Notes under the pieces: model-generated
The model's database searches: none
The model's input: only the letters and a program-made list of their open reading frames with translations
Told to the model about the DNA's origin: nothing
Assembly (NCBI RefSeq): GCF_003131205.1
Contig: NZ_QFFY01000002.1
Location: 581,016-645,015, forward strand
Source of the DNA: Occallatibacter savannae
Lineage (GTDB): Bacteria > Acidobacteriota > Terriglobia > Terriglobales > Acidobacteriaceae
Direction of reading: 5' to 3'
Length of the DNA stretch: 64,000 nucleotides
In this document: positions 1 through 8,527 of the stretch, one piece after another
Layout of the letters: each line of letters starts with the position of its first letter
Position numbering within the stretch: position 1 is the first letter of the stretch
Translations under genes and position numbers: made by a program

Positions 1-249
1 GCGCCACGAGGTCTGCCACGCCGCGACATAGAGAAGGGGCGGCAGGAATACCAGGAACACAATGGAAGGCGGCAGCGGGATCCGCGGTACGTGCGGGATC
101 AAGGAGCAGAGCAATCCGAAGACGACCAGCACAATCGGGTACGACAGCGCGAAACGCCGCGCAAGGCCGGCAACCGCTGCCACTGCAAACAGCAGAGCGA
201 TCAGCAGAACGAGAATGGTGTCGATGTTTTCCAGCGGGCTGACCCCCAA
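1..249 (-). CDS. Na+/H+ antiporter, CPA1/NhaP type (N-terminal part, cut by window edge)
   Basis: The minus strand is open from position 249 to the window edge and encodes 83 residues of a very hydrophobic N-terminus. Residues ENIDTILVLLIALLF begin the first membrane segment, and the segment with PPLLYVAAWQTSWR is typical of the start of CPA1 monovalent cation/proton antiporters, which exchange Na+ or K+ for H+ across the inner membrane. An in-frame stop lies at 259-261, so the start must fall between; the TTG at 247-249 is the best candidate, although its ribosome binding site is weak. The rest of the gene lies outside the window. It is divergent from the following DUF3863-like gene. Confidence 0.75.
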   Translation of the reverse strand, partial: MGVSPLENIDTILVLLIALLFAVAAVAGLARRFALSYPIVLVVFGLLCSLIPHVPRIPLPPSIVFLVFLPPLLYVAAWQTSWR

Positions 250-354
250 AGCGCTACGTCACGTCCTGTTACTGTAATCGCAGACTCCCCGGCGTTCAAA
301 GACCGCCGGGTGTCCTCGCGCTTGGAGAACAAATTCGAATTGAGGGTGGCGGAG

Positions 355-1728
355 ATGAGGAATGGAATCGTAGACCAAAGCAGGCGCAACTTCGTTGTGG
401 GGACGGCAGCCACATCGGCGTCTCTTGCACTCCTTAACTCACCCGCTGGTGCGTTCACCAACGCGGCACAGACTTTGCGCGGACGTTTTCTCACGCACGT
501 GTCGATCGTCCGCGTGAACCAAATCGAAGTTACGCCGACGAAGAATTTAGGACAGGACGAGGCGCCCGACAATCGACCCGAACGAATCCGGTCAAGGCGC
601 GAAGCGTTCGCGCGGGGCTGCCCTGATGGCAAAGTGACGTGGGCCATCAGCTGGCTGGCTCTGCATGATCAGAGAAAGGAGTATCAAGAAGCGCGGCGGC
701 TGCTCGCCCAGTATCACGACCGCTATGGCGACGAGGTGACGTTTATTCCGGGAGGATACTTCGCGCCCATGTTCGACACGCGCGAGCACAACCGCGCCAC
801 GATTCACGAAGCGCTTCAGCTTATTTCGAATATGGTGGGCGGCGGCTATCGTCCGCAATGCCTGGTGGCTGGATTCATGGACGCTGAAAACCAGCGGCAT
901 CTCGCCGACGACGAAGGCATTCACGTCTGCCAGGGGCAGATCTGGAGCCAGCACGCAATCGACAACGGCGACGGCGATGGCGGCATCTGCTATCCCTACT
1001 ACCCGAGCCGCGAGCACTATCTGAAGCCCGCACAGGGCAAGGCCGACTTCATCGACTGCGTCTGTCTCGATGGATGGACCTGCGATTTCCTCACCGCGCG
1101 GCGCGATGGCTTCAAGGGCGGATTCAACAGCCGGCTGGGAGTTGGCCCCATCGAATCAGTGGGCAATCTCGGCGTCACCGCTGGACGCAAGGAGATGATG
1201 GATACGACTGCGGTGCACTTCGACAGCGGCGTCGCGCTGAACGGCTTCGGCTTCGTCACCTCGATCTGGGAAACCTCTATCGGCCACGATGAAGATCTCG
1301 CGTGGTGGCTCCAGGCTGTACGCGAGCGCTGGCCCGACACAAAGGTCGTCACCGAAGGCGCGTTCGGGCTCGAATGGCGGAGGCACAATCCCGACAACTC
1401 GAAACTGGATTACCAATTCAAAGAGAAGGGCACCGGCGCGCCCGGTTCGGAGAAGGAGTTGGAAATCGAGTGGTTCATGAATCAGGAGTTCCGTCTTGCT
1501 TTGCTGCACAACTGGACGAAGAGCGAAACTCCGATGGTCATCGATTTCACGCGCTACGACCTCAGAGCTCAGGAGCCGCCCACTCCACAGCGCGAGTGGA
1601 GCCTGATGAACGTCATCAATCAGAAAGAGACGCGTCCGCAGGATAAGCCGGTGCGGATCTCGCAACTCAAGCCCGAAGACCAGCAGCGGATCTTCGCAAA
1701 GTACCCCGCATTGAAGAAGCGCGCCTAG
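355..1728 (+). CDS. TAT-exported DUF3863-like protein
   Basis: I chose the ATG at 355, which gives 457 residues; the frame is open further upstream, but that part is low-quality sequence covering the divergent promoter. The N-terminus has a twin-arginine signal (SRRNFVVGTAATSASLALLN, then an AxA-like site), so the protein is probably exported folded. The body resembles proteins annotated as DUF3863, known from Bacteroides and soil bacteria, with a run of conserved Trp, His and acidic residues such as DGWTCDFL, SIWETSIGHDEDLAWW and EWRRHNPD. These aromatic and acidic motifs suggest a carbohydrate-acting fold, but I cannot name a substrate. Function is unknown; the family call is by recall of motifs. 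Confidence 0.6.
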   Translation: MRNGIVDQSRRNFVVGTAATSASLALLNSPAGAFTNAAQTLRGRFLTHVSIVRVNQIEVTPTKNLGQDEAPDNRPERIRSRREAFARGCPDGKVTWAISWLALHDQRKEYQEARRLLAQYHDRYGDEVTFIPGGYFAPMFDTREHNRATIHEALQLISNMVGGGYRPQCLVAGFMDAENQRHLADDEGIHVCQGQIWSQHAIDNGDGDGGICYPYYPSREHYLKPAQGKADFIDCVCLDGWTCDFLTARRDGFKGGFNSRLGVGPIESVGNLGVTAGRKEMMDTTAVHFDSGVALNGFGFVTSIWETSIGHDEDLAWWLQAVRERWPDTKVVTEGAFGLEWRRHNPDNSKLDYQFKEKGTGAPGSEKELEIEWFMNQEFRLALLHNWTKSETPMVIDFTRYDLRAQEPPTPQREWSLMNVINQKETRPQDKPVRISQLKPEDQQRIFAKYPALKKRA

Positions 1729-1841
1729 GTACGCCAGGTTGTCGCGCGGCACTTTCGAGAGAGAGAATAGGCATGAGCGGGGGCAGCCCCTTCATGAATG
1801 AAGCCCGCGAGAATTGCTGGGGTCAGTGAGAAGGTAGACGA

Positions 1842-3032
1842 GTGAAGCTCGCATCAACTTGGGCTGTTGTCGTGCTCCTTGCCGCAACATCGCTGTACGG
1901 TCAAGCTGGGGCGCAATCGGAGAAACTCCGGCAATCCGCTATCGCATTCGAAGAGCAGGGCAGCATCGCGCAATCGGAAGAAGCCTGGCGAGGCTACCTT
2001 AAAACACATCCCACGCTCGCCGAGCCCTACGCGCATCTGGGCCTGCTTGAAGCGCGACAGGAGCACTACAAGGAAGCGGTTCCTCTGTATCGTAAGGCCC
2101 TTCAGCTCAGCCCTGGATTCCCTGGACTCCGCCTGAACCTGGCTCTCGCGCTCTTCAAGGCCGGCGATCTGAAAGGCGCCATTCCTCAGTTCAACATCTT
2201 GCTCAAGTCGGCTCCGGCGAACTCTCCAGAGGCATTGCGCTACAAGATCCTGCTCGGAATGGCTCACTACGGTGTGGGTCAGTTTGCCGAGGCGTCGCCA
2301 TACCTGAGAACTGCTGCCGATGCCGATCCGCAGAACCTGCCCATCCGAATGGCGCTCGCGCACAGCCTGCTCTGGTCGAAGCAGTACAGCAAGGTGATGG
2401 AGGTCTACAAAGAGATCCTCGCGCTCGATCCGGATTCCGCCGAAGCCGACATGCTGGCCGGCGAAGCGCTCGACGAGATGAAAGACACGCCGGCGGCGAT
2501 CGAGATGTTCCGCAAAGCCGTCAAGGCCAAGCCCAATCAGCCGAACGCTCACTTCGGCCTGGGATATCTGTTATGGACGCAGAAGCAGTATCCCGAAGCG
2601 ATCGCAGAGCTGAAGGCGGAACTGGCGATCGATCCGAACCACGCGCAGTCGCTGCTCTACATCGCCGATTCCCATGTCCAGATGAACCAATACGCGGAAG
2701 CGGCCCCGCTTTTGCAGCAGGCCGTGAAGATCGAACCCGCGCTCGGCCTCGCTCATCTTGACCTTGGAATCGTGGCCGCGAATGACGGGCGCAATGAAGA
2801 CGCGCTGCGGGAGTTTCTGACGGCGGAAAAGCTCACACCGGAAGACGTGAACGTGCACTGGCGCCTTGGCAGGCTCTACCGCGCGATGGGAAAGAAGGAA
2901 GAGGCGAAAGCCGAACTCGACAAGGCCAGCTCTATTACGAGAACCGCGAATCAGGAACTCTACAAGAAGATCGGAGGCTCGCAAGCCGCTCCGCCATCGC
3001 CCGAACCGGTAGCCCCCCCGGATCCGAAGTAA
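1842..3032 (+). CDS. Exported TPR-repeat protein
   Basis: A 396-residue protein with a Sec-type signal peptide (MKLASTWAVVVLLAATSLYG, cleavage near AQA at 22-25). Most of the remainder is about nine tetratricopeptide repeats with the usual spacing of A/G, Y and P residues, for example AEPYAHLGLLEARQEHYKEA and PNAHFGLGYLLWTQKQYPEA. The C-terminus ends in a Pro-rich tail. TPR domains are protein-binding scaffolds; here it would act in the periplasm. It stands alone between the DUF3863-like gene and two minus-strand small genes, so its partner cannot be inferred from context. Confidence 0.85.
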   Translation: MKLASTWAVVVLLAATSLYGQAGAQSEKLRQSAIAFEEQGSIAQSEEAWRGYLKTHPTLAEPYAHLGLLEARQEHYKEAVPLYRKALQLSPGFPGLRLNLALALFKAGDLKGAIPQFNILLKSAPANSPEALRYKILLGMAHYGVGQFAEASPYLRTAADADPQNLPIRMALAHSLLWSKQYSKVMEVYKEILALDPDSAEADMLAGEALDEMKDTPAAIEMFRKAVKAKPNQPNAHFGLGYLLWTQKQYPEAIAELKAELAIDPNHAQSLLYIADSHVQMNQYAEAAPLLQQAVKIEPALGLAHLDLGIVAANDGRNEDALREFLTAEKLTPEDVNVHWRLGRLYRAMGKKEEAKAELDKASSITRTANQELYKKIGGSQAAPPSPEPVAPPDPK

Positions 3033-3039
3033 TGGCGGT

Positions 3040-3246
3040 TCAGCAGACCCTGCCGTGGCGCTCGGAATTCTTCTTCGCGGAGACGAGACGCATCAGAGCC
3101 TTCTCCGGGCAAACATGTCTCATCTCGAGCAGCTCGAGATCTGTCTCGTTCTCCACTGACCTAGCGATCGTGCGCAGACAATCGAGACACATGGTGTTGA
3201 AGGTTCCGTTGTCGTTCTGAGTCCGGCTGTACATAAGCGAATCCAT
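3040..3246 (-). CDS. Small conserved-looking protein with a CxxC pair
   Basis: A 68-residue reading frame with balanced composition and a CLDCLRT segment followed by an acidic helix and HVCPEK. The three cysteines and the histidine could bind a metal. Small acidobacterial proteins with a similar core exist as far as I recall, but I cannot confirm the match. It is convergent with the TPR gene, ending 8 bases past that gene's stop. An overlapping frame on the same strand is less protein-like. No function can be given; it may be spurious. Confidence 0.45.
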   Translation of the reverse strand: MDSLMYSRTQNDNGTFNTMCLDCLRTIARSVENETDLELLEMRHVCPEKALMRLVSAKKNSERHGRVC

Positions 3247-3357
3247 CGAGCGGAGTGGCCCGAGTTTCTAGATGGTATGCACGATTCTTCAAGACGGCGC
3301 GTGATCGAAGTCACGGTCTAGTGTGAGCAGCCAATCGAGTAGCTGCCGGAGTGCCGG

Positions 3358-3642
3358 CTACATCTTCGTAGCTTTGTTTTGATTGCGGCGTAAAATCCAG
3401 CACGCGTCCTCGCCGCCTTGCGAAAAGATCGACACCGAGCAGGGGACGTCGCTTGCCCCGAGGTAGTCGTACTCCTGCTTGTTGCCCTTCAGTGGAACGA
3501 TGATGGTCTGATTCACGTGCACGCGGCCTTGAGGGCTGCCGCGCATCGAGTAGACAGCCATGTCCCCCAGATAAAGCGCAATGAAGGCTGCGATGACCGC
3601 CACGACTGTGCGCCGTGCCCACTTCCAGATCAGCTTTGTCAT
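3358..3642 (-). CDS. Small membrane-anchored hypothetical protein
   Basis: This 94-residue protein has a basic N-terminus (MTKLIWKWARR), one transmembrane helix at about residues 12-30, and a soluble domain of about 60 residues containing two cysteines (DVPCSVSIF and EDACWILRR). The layout predicts a single-pass protein with the soluble part outside the cytoplasm, where the cysteines could form a disulfide. A longer overlapping frame covers the same bases but has shadow-like composition, so I prefer this frame. I do not recognise the family. It lies alone upstream of tRNA-Leu on the same strand. Confidence 0.65.
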   Translation of the reverse strand: MTKLIWKWARRTVVAVIAAFIALYLGDMAVYSMRGSPQGRVHVNQTIIVPLKGNKQEYDYLGASDVPCSVSIFSQGGEDACWILRRNQNKATKM

Positions 3643-3896
3643 CGGCTCCCCTCAGCTCAATTGCGGATTTCAGGCTATCGGAAGTGATTGTCTGCGTGAA
3701 GGAGGTTATTCGGGCCGGTCGTTCCGACAAGAGTTCAACCACACTGTAGCCGGCCAGGAAATCGAGGTTCATTCCACCGGATACGCCGTATACCTTCGGC
3801 TTCTAATCGAAGGCGGAGATCTCTCGAATTTGCGCAGGTCTCCGCAGCCTCAGGGTGATTTCAGATAGGGCTTTGGAAGATGCTGCGGAAGATTGG
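3643..3896. other. Intergenic region without a recognisable gene
   Basis: About 250 bases between the small membrane protein and tRNA-Leu. Reading frames here are shadows with poor composition, and I see no RNA gene. It probably holds the promoter of the small membrane protein on the minus strand. Confidence 0.4.
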
Positions 3897-3980
3897 TGCC
3901 GAAGAAGGGACTCGAACCCCCACACCCTTGCGAGTACGTGGACCTGAACCACGCGCGTCTGCCAATTCCGCCACTTCGGC
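3897..3980 (-). tRNA. tRNA-Leu (anticodon CAG)
   Basis: Reading the minus strand, the acceptor strand GCCGAAG pairs with CTTCGGC, followed by discriminator A. The anticodon stem is CGTGG/CCACG with loop TTCAGGT, giving anticodon CAG (decodes CUG). A long variable arm and the T arm GGGGGTTCGAGTCCC follow, as expected for a class II leucine tRNA. The length is 84 bases without CCA; the genome encodes CC after the discriminator but not a complete CCA. Confidence 0.93.
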
Positions 3981-3991
3981 ACGGGACACAA

Positions 3992-4055
3992 ATCTGACGC
4001 TATCCGTCAGATCGGCAGCAACTTCGAGTCTCGCAAAACGAACGGCTCGTGTCAA
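3992..4055 (-). promoter_or_regulatory. Putative tRNA-Leu promoter and leader hairpin
   Basis: On the minus strand a perfect TTGACA box lies at 4050-4055, about 70 bases upstream of the tRNA; a matching -10 box about 17 bases further is poor. Between it and the tRNA is a perfect 8-base inverted repeat (ATCTGACG at 3992-3999 and CGTCAGAT at 4005-4012, 5-base loop). It could be a precursor hairpin or an operator. The promoter call is tentative. Confidence 0.4.
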
Positions 4056-4158
4056 ATTAGCTGGTGGGAGTCGGCTTAGGCCCTTCGATCGGAACGCAGC
4101 GCATGTACAGCTCAAATCTAAGTCGCTGCCGAGCAGCCGCTTGCAGGCCCAGGCGTCT

Positions 4159-5058
4159 CTACTTGCGCTTCAATGCTTCCAGTTCGTCGAGCGTTCGCGG
4201 CCAGTCTGCGCCGAGCAGGCGGGAGAGGCTGCGGTCGGCAAGAACCTTGCCGCCGGTCTGGCATTTGGCGCAGTAGTTAGTCTCGTTATCGGCGTAGCGG
4301 ATGCGTTGAATCTTCTCGCCGCATCGCGGGCATGGCAGGTTGAAGCGTCCATGAACGGCCATCTCGGGCCGGAAGGCTGTGACCTTCTCCGGAAAACTCT
4401 TTCTTGCTTCCGCGTCGAGCCGTTCCATCCACTCCGTCATTACGGTGCGGGTCGAGTTGAAGAGGCGCTCCCACTCTTCCGGCTTGAGCTTCTGGGTGAG
4501 CGTAACCGGGGAGAGTTGGGCAGAATGCAAAATCTCGTCGGAATAGGCGTTACCCACTCCGCTGATCAGCCGCGGATCGGTCAGCGCGCGCTTGAGGGTC
4601 CGGTTCTCCGCGGAAAGCGCGGCGCGAAAGCCTTCGAGGTCTGTTTCGAAAATCTCCACCCCGCCAGGGTCCATGGCGCGAAGGGCGTCCTCGCCGCGGA
4701 CCACGTAAAGGGATGCGCGTCGTTTTGATCCCGCCTCGGTTAGCGTCAGCGATCCGTTCGGAAAATCGAATGCTGCGAGCGCGTTTCGTCCGGCCAGCTT
4801 TGCTCCGGCGGGTTTCCAGTGGAGCCGTCCGGCGATCATGAGGTGCAGCACCAGCCAGATGTCTTCACCGAGACCGAACGCGATCCGTTTTCCGACACGG
4901 CGGAGTTCGCGAACCGTCTTGCCTTCTGCGGCATTCAACGGCGGATCGACGCTGCGCAGCAGAAAGACCGAGCCAAGGCGCACGCGGTCCAGCGTTTGCC
5001 CGAGAATGCGGGCTGCGAGCGCCGTGATGTATGCGGAGATATCGGGCAGCTCGGGCAT
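4159..5058 (-). CDS. Fpg/Nei-family DNA glycosylase
   Basis: A 299-residue protein that starts MPELPD; the Pro after the initiator Met is the catalytic imine-forming residue of the family and Glu3 the general acid. The helix-two-turn-helix region with LISGVGNAYSDEIL and the C-terminal zinc finger (CPRCGEK ... CAKCQTGG) are intact. These enzymes remove oxidised bases such as formamidopyrimidines or 8-oxoguanine and nick the backbone. The central loop differs somewhat from classic MutM, so it may be a Nei-like relative with different substrate preference. It stands upstream of tRNA-Leu on the same strand and follows panC, 48 bases after the panC stop. Confidence 0.9.
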   Translation of the reverse strand: MPELPDISAYITALAARILGQTLDRVRLGSVFLLRSVDPPLNAAEGKTVRELRRVGKRIAFGLGEDIWLVLHLMIAGRLHWKPAGAKLAGRNALAAFDFPNGSLTLTEAGSKRRASLYVVRGEDALRAMDPGGVEIFETDLEGFRAALSAENRTLKRALTDPRLISGVGNAYSDEILHSAQLSPVTLTQKLKPEEWERLFNSTRTVMTEWMERLDAEARKSFPEKVTAFRPEMAVHGRFNLPCPRCGEKIQRIRYADNETNYCAKCQTGGKVLADRSLSRLLGADWPRTLDELEALKRK

Positions 5059-5106
5059 TCCATTCAGAGTGCATGGACCCGGCGGCTTTGTGCAATGCGT
5101 TTTCGT

Positions 5107-5955
5107 TTATTTCAGGATCGTGTTATCGATCAGCCGCGTATCCCCAACCCACGCCGCTACGGCAAACAACGTACCCGGCCCCGCCGTATTCGTCGGCAGC
5201 AGCGTCTCCCAGTTCACCAGCTCAACGTAGTCCACGCGGACAGCCGGCTCTTCAGCAAAAATTTTGCGGGCCGCCTCGACGAGCGAAGGCGCCGCTCGTT
5301 GGCCGTTCGACCTCATTTGCTCGACGCATCGCACAGCGCGGCACAGCGCCAGAGCCTGCTTCCGCTCCTCGGCGCTGAGGTAGACGTTTCGTGAGCTCAT
5401 GGCCAGGCCATCGGGCTCGCGAACGATGGGGCAGACTACAAGCCTGGTTCCGAGACGCAAGTCCGCAACGAGCTTTCGTAGCACCGCGACTTGCGCCGCG
5501 TCTTTTTGACCGAAGAACGCAAGATCTGGTTCGGCGGCGATCAGCAATTTCGCGACGACGGTTGCAACTCCGCGGAAATGCCCGGGACGCGACTGGCCAT
5601 CGAGACGTTCGCTCAAACCCTCGACATCGACGAAGGTTGCCGCTCCGGCGGGATACATTTCTTCCACGCCAGGCGCGAAAATCACGTTTGCGCCCGCGCG
5701 CTCCGCGATCTCGCAGTCCGCACCAAACGTCCGGGGATATCGCGCGAAATCCTCATTCGGACCGAACTGTGTCGGGTTTACAAAGATGCTCACCGCAACG
5801 CGCCCCCGGCACTGCTGCTCGGCTGCACGGATGAGCGATGCATGTCCCTCATGCAGGGCGCCCATCGTGGGAACCAGGCCGATCATTCCGGCGCCCTTGC
5901 ATCGCAAGCCGCGGCTCCACGCCCGCAGTTCGTCCACTGTGTGCAGGATCTGCAT
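5107..5955 (-). CDS. panC: Pantothenate synthetase
   Basis: The 282-residue protein condenses pantoate with beta-alanine using ATP, the last step of pantothenate synthesis. The signature PTMGALHEGHASL carries the HIGH-like nucleotide-binding motif; VNPTQFGPNEDF, FGQKDAAQ and the KMSKS-like SSRN are also present. The frame is open 83 codons upstream, but the ATG at 5955 begins the family's usual N-terminus (MQILHTVDELR). That ATG shares one base with the stop codon of panB (TAATG), so the two are translationally coupled. Confidence 0.96.
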   Translation of the reverse strand: MQILHTVDELRAWSRGLRCKGAGMIGLVPTMGALHEGHASLIRAAEQQCRGRVAVSIFVNPTQFGPNEDFARYPRTFGADCEIAERAGANVIFAPGVEEMYPAGAATFVDVEGLSERLDGQSRPGHFRGVATVVAKLLIAAEPDLAFFGQKDAAQVAVLRKLVADLRLGTRLVVCPIVREPDGLAMSSRNVYLSAEERKQALALCRAVRCVEQMRSNGQRAAPSLVEAARKIFAEEPAVRVDYVELVNWETLLPTNTAGPGTLFAVAAWVGDTRLIDNTILK

Positions 5956-6878
5956 TATGCCTTGCGCAAATGCTTGATTGGTTCCACTGTAGATCGCTCG
6001 GCTTGCAGTTCCTTCTTCACTGAAGAAGACAGATGATAGCTCTCTTCGTCCGAAGGAAACGCGCGATGCTCCACGTCCTCGCGATAGTGGTCGATGGCAG
6101 CCCGGAACAGCGATGCCGCGTCCGCGTAGCGCCGTGCAAACTTCGCCTTGGGCGCGAAGCTCAGGTTGACCATGTCGTGAAAAACCAGAATCTGCCCGTC
6201 GCACTCTGGCCCTGCGCCAATCCCGATAGTCGGAATCGTCAGCTCCGCTGTAATTTCCGCGGCTACTTCACGCGGTATGCCTTCGAGCACCAGCACGCCC
6301 GCTCCAGCCTCTTCCAGCGACTTGGCATCTGCCTTGATCTGCTGCACCGCATCCAGCGTTTTGGCCTGAACACGATAGCCGCCCATGCGATGCACGCTCT
6401 GAGGAGTAAGGCCAAGGTGTCCGATGACCGGGATCTCCGCGTCGGTGAGCGCCTGCACCAGCGCAACGCGAGGGCCTTCGATTTTCACTGCCTCGGCGCC
6501 GGCTTCTTTGATGAAGCGCACTGCATTTGCGACACCTTCCGTTACTGTCCCGTGGTAACTGCCAAAGGGCATATCAGCGACAACCAGTGCCCGTCGTACC
6601 GCGCGCCGAACCGCACGCGTGTGGTGCAGCATTTCGTCTACCGTGACTGCCAATGTGTTGTCCTGGCCCATCACAACCATGGCGAGCGAGTCGCCGACGA
6701 GCACCAGATCGATGCCGGCTTCGTCCACGAGGCGCGCAGTTGCGTAGTCGTAGGCAGTAAGCGCGGAGATCGGCTTGCCCTGGCGCTTCATCTCTGCCAG
6801 CGCAGGAATCGTCACTTTTGTGATGGAAGGGTCGAGGGGCGAAGAATTCGCGCTTCCGGGGAAGTTGGTAAGGCTCAC
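5955..6878 (-). CDS. panB: 3-methyl-2-oxobutanoate hydroxymethyltransferase (ketopantoate hydroxymethyltransferase)
   Basis: The 307-residue protein transfers a hydroxymethyl group from methylene-tetrahydrofolate to 2-oxoisovalerate, giving ketopantoate in the cytoplasm. It shows the PanB landmarks LTAYDYATARLVDEAGIDLVLVGDS, DMPFGSYH, VKIEG, GHLGLTPQS and IGIGAG. An N-terminal extension of about 20 residues precedes the conserved core, so a shorter start is possible. It forms a two-gene operon with panC; no panE-type reductase is in the window. A TATACT -10-like sequence lies upstream near 6951-6956. Confidence 0.96.
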   Translation of the reverse strand: MSLTNFPGSANSSPLDPSITKVTIPALAEMKRQGKPISALTAYDYATARLVDEAGIDLVLVGDSLAMVVMGQDNTLAVTVDEMLHHTRAVRRAVRRALVVADMPFGSYHGTVTEGVANAVRFIKEAGAEAVKIEGPRVALVQALTDAEIPVIGHLGLTPQSVHRMGGYRVQAKTLDAVQQIKADAKSLEEAGAGVLVLEGIPREVAAEITAELTIPTIGIGAGPECDGQILVFHDMVNLSFAPKAKFARRYADAASLFRAAIDHYREDVEHRAFPSDEESYHLSSSVKKELQAERSTVEPIKHLRKA

Positions 6879-7019
6879 GTTGTCTCCAGTGCCGCTCCGC
6901 AGTGCTCAAGATGCAGCCCGAACAGGCTCAGTATACTCCCGCGAGCTCTCCGCGTCCGTTACGGCTCGTCACACTTGTCTTGCTGTCCGGGCACTCGCAG
7001 ACGCACACTATTGGGAGCA

Positions 7020-7763
7020 ATGCTTTCTCATTGGATGGCGGGCATTTACGGCGGGCTCGGTGTCGCTGGCGCCACGGTAGGGCTCGGCATCGGCGGATAT
7101 ACCTATGCTGCCCGCTGGCCGGGTTCCCAGCTCTTCGGCCGTACGCTCATTGCGCCGCGCCGTCCTCGCGAGCTTGCCCTCACCTACGACGACGGCCCCA
7201 ATCCTGCCTGGACTCCGCGCTTGCTGGAGATTCTTGCGGAACACAATGTCCGCGCAACCTTCTTCATGATGGGCAGCTTTGTGAAAGCTGAGCGAGATCT
7301 GGCGCGGCGGGTCTTGGAGGCCGGCCACCTGATCGGAAACCACACCTGGAGTCACCCCAAGCTCACCGCCGTCTCCGATGCCAAGGTGCTTGAAGAGCTG
7401 ACCCGCACCAACGACATTCTTTCCCAGATCACCGGCAAGCCTGCCCGCTTCTTCCGTCCGCCATTCGGAGCCCGGCGGCCCTATGTTCTGAAGCTGGCGC
7501 GGCAACTCGGTTTGATTCCGGTCACCTGGAATGCGATGACAAGCGACTGGAGCGAGACCTCCGCCGACACGATTGCAACGAATTTGATGAACAAGATCGA
7601 CCGCAACCAGCGCCGAGGTTACGCCAGCAACATCGTCCTGCACGACGGCAACCATCGCAAGCTCGGTGCAGATCGCGGCCCGTCGGTATCCGCAACGCAG
7701 CAACTGCTGGAGCGCTATGCCGGCTCTCATACCTTCGTGACTCTCGACGCGTGGCAGCAGTAG
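7020..7763 (+). CDS. Polysaccharide deacetylase (NodB-homology domain), membrane-anchored
   Basis: The ATG at 7020, preceded by GGGAG, gives 247 residues. An N-terminal hydrophobic stretch (about residues 5-28) should anchor the protein, leaving a NodB-type domain outside the membrane. The catalytic base and metal ligands are visible in TYDDGPNP and in the HTWSHP motif, followed by RFFRPPFGARRP; the last motif region contains LHDG. This is a carbohydrate esterase family 4 layout, acting on N-acetylated sugars such as peptidoglycan or chitin-like polymers. It is divergent from panB and convergent with the ferric-reductase-like gene, 7 bases away. Confidence 0.9.
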   Translation: MLSHWMAGIYGGLGVAGATVGLGIGGYTYAARWPGSQLFGRTLIAPRRPRELALTYDDGPNPAWTPRLLEILAEHNVRATFFMMGSFVKAERDLARRVLEAGHLIGNHTWSHPKLTAVSDAKVLEELTRTNDILSQITGKPARFFRPPFGARRPYVLKLARQLGLIPVTWNAMTSDWSETSADTIATNLMNKIDRNQRRGYASNIVLHDGNHRKLGADRGPSVSATQQLLERYAGSHTFVTLDAWQQ

Positions 7764-7770
7764 GGTCTGG

Positions 7771-8445
7771 CTAAGCGCGGGCCGAAGAGTGTTTCGCAAC
7801 TCCGGCAATCTGCAATGCGAGCGCGGCGCCTACACACAACGCAACCGTAATCACCCACTGCATCTTCTGCGTCTCCACTCCCTGAAACGCGAACGAGTGC
7901 ACTGCCACCAGCACAAACACCGCATAGTTCCACCGCTGGAGCTGCTTCCACTTTCGCGTTCCCAATCTGCGCAGCGAAACATCATTCGATGTAGCGAGCA
8001 GCGCGATCAGCAAGAGAGTTCCCAGTGCGCCGGTGTAATTCGCGAGCCCGAACAGATCGTGCCGCATCCCGTGATGATGTTCACCCGGCCCATACACGTA
8101 ATAGAGCCACGGACGTCCCCGCAGGTGAACGCACTGCCCCACGCCCGCGTGCAGCACCCCTAGCAGCCCAGCCCATATCCCGATGTCGCGGCGAAGATCG
8201 CTCGACACTGGATTTGGCCTGCGCACCAGCAAATTCCATGGCCCGATCAGTAGCGTGATCGCCAGCAGCGCCAGCGCCGGGTATGCCGTCGCAAAGCTCG
8301 CCCTGCTCAGCACATCCGGATACGGCCGCGTCTGGTAAAGCACAGCCACACTGATGAACGACACGAGGAAGAGCGGCAGATGATGCCGCCAGATTCTAGG
8401 CAGCAGACGTCCACGCCACCTCGGCGCAGTAGAAACAGAATTCAA
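7771..8445 (-). CDS. Ferric-reductase-like transmembrane protein (heme b membrane domain)
   Basis: A 224-residue integral membrane protein with about six hydrophobic helices. It matches the ferric-reductase-like transmembrane domain (also seen in MsrQ): histidines occur in paired helices, including GVLHAGVGQC, GEHHHGMRHD and VAVHSFAFQG, as expected for heme ligation. A Leu-Ala-Asn-Tyr segment precedes a helix as in MsrQ-type proteins. No MsrP-like partner and no flavin domain are adjacent, so the electron acceptor is unknown. It lies downstream of hemL on the same strand, separated by a repeat hairpin. Confidence 0.75.
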   Translation of the reverse strand: MNSVSTAPRWRGRLLPRIWRHHLPLFLVSFISVAVLYQTRPYPDVLSRASFATAYPALALLAITLLIGPWNLLVRRPNPVSSDLRRDIGIWAGLLGVLHAGVGQCVHLRGRPWLYYVYGPGEHHHGMRHDLFGLANYTGALGTLLLIALLATSNDVSLRRLGTRKWKQLQRWNYAVFVLVAVHSFAFQGVETQKMQWVITVALCVGAALALQIAGVAKHSSARA

Positions 8446-8475
8446 TTCGGAAAACTCCTCGGAACATCAACACTG

Positions 8476-8516
8476 CCGGGTGCCCCAGGTCTCGATTTTG
8501 AGACCTGGGAGACCAT
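8476..8516. repeat. Intergenic repeat with perfect 10-base hairpin
   Basis: CCCAGGTCTC at 8484-8493 and GAGACCTGGG at 8500-8509 form a perfect stem with a 6-base loop. Flanking bases (TGCCCC before, GAGACCA after) resemble the sequence near 11250-11293, so this is probably a copy of a dispersed repeat. It follows hemL and may act as its terminator, though no T-tract follows. Confidence 0.6.
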
Positions 8517-8527
8517 GATGTTGACAT

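Noticed and set aside
5956..6204. An N-terminal extension of 83 residues for pantothenate synthetase
   Set aside because: It lies inside panB in another frame and has no family match; the ATG at 5955 gives the standard length.
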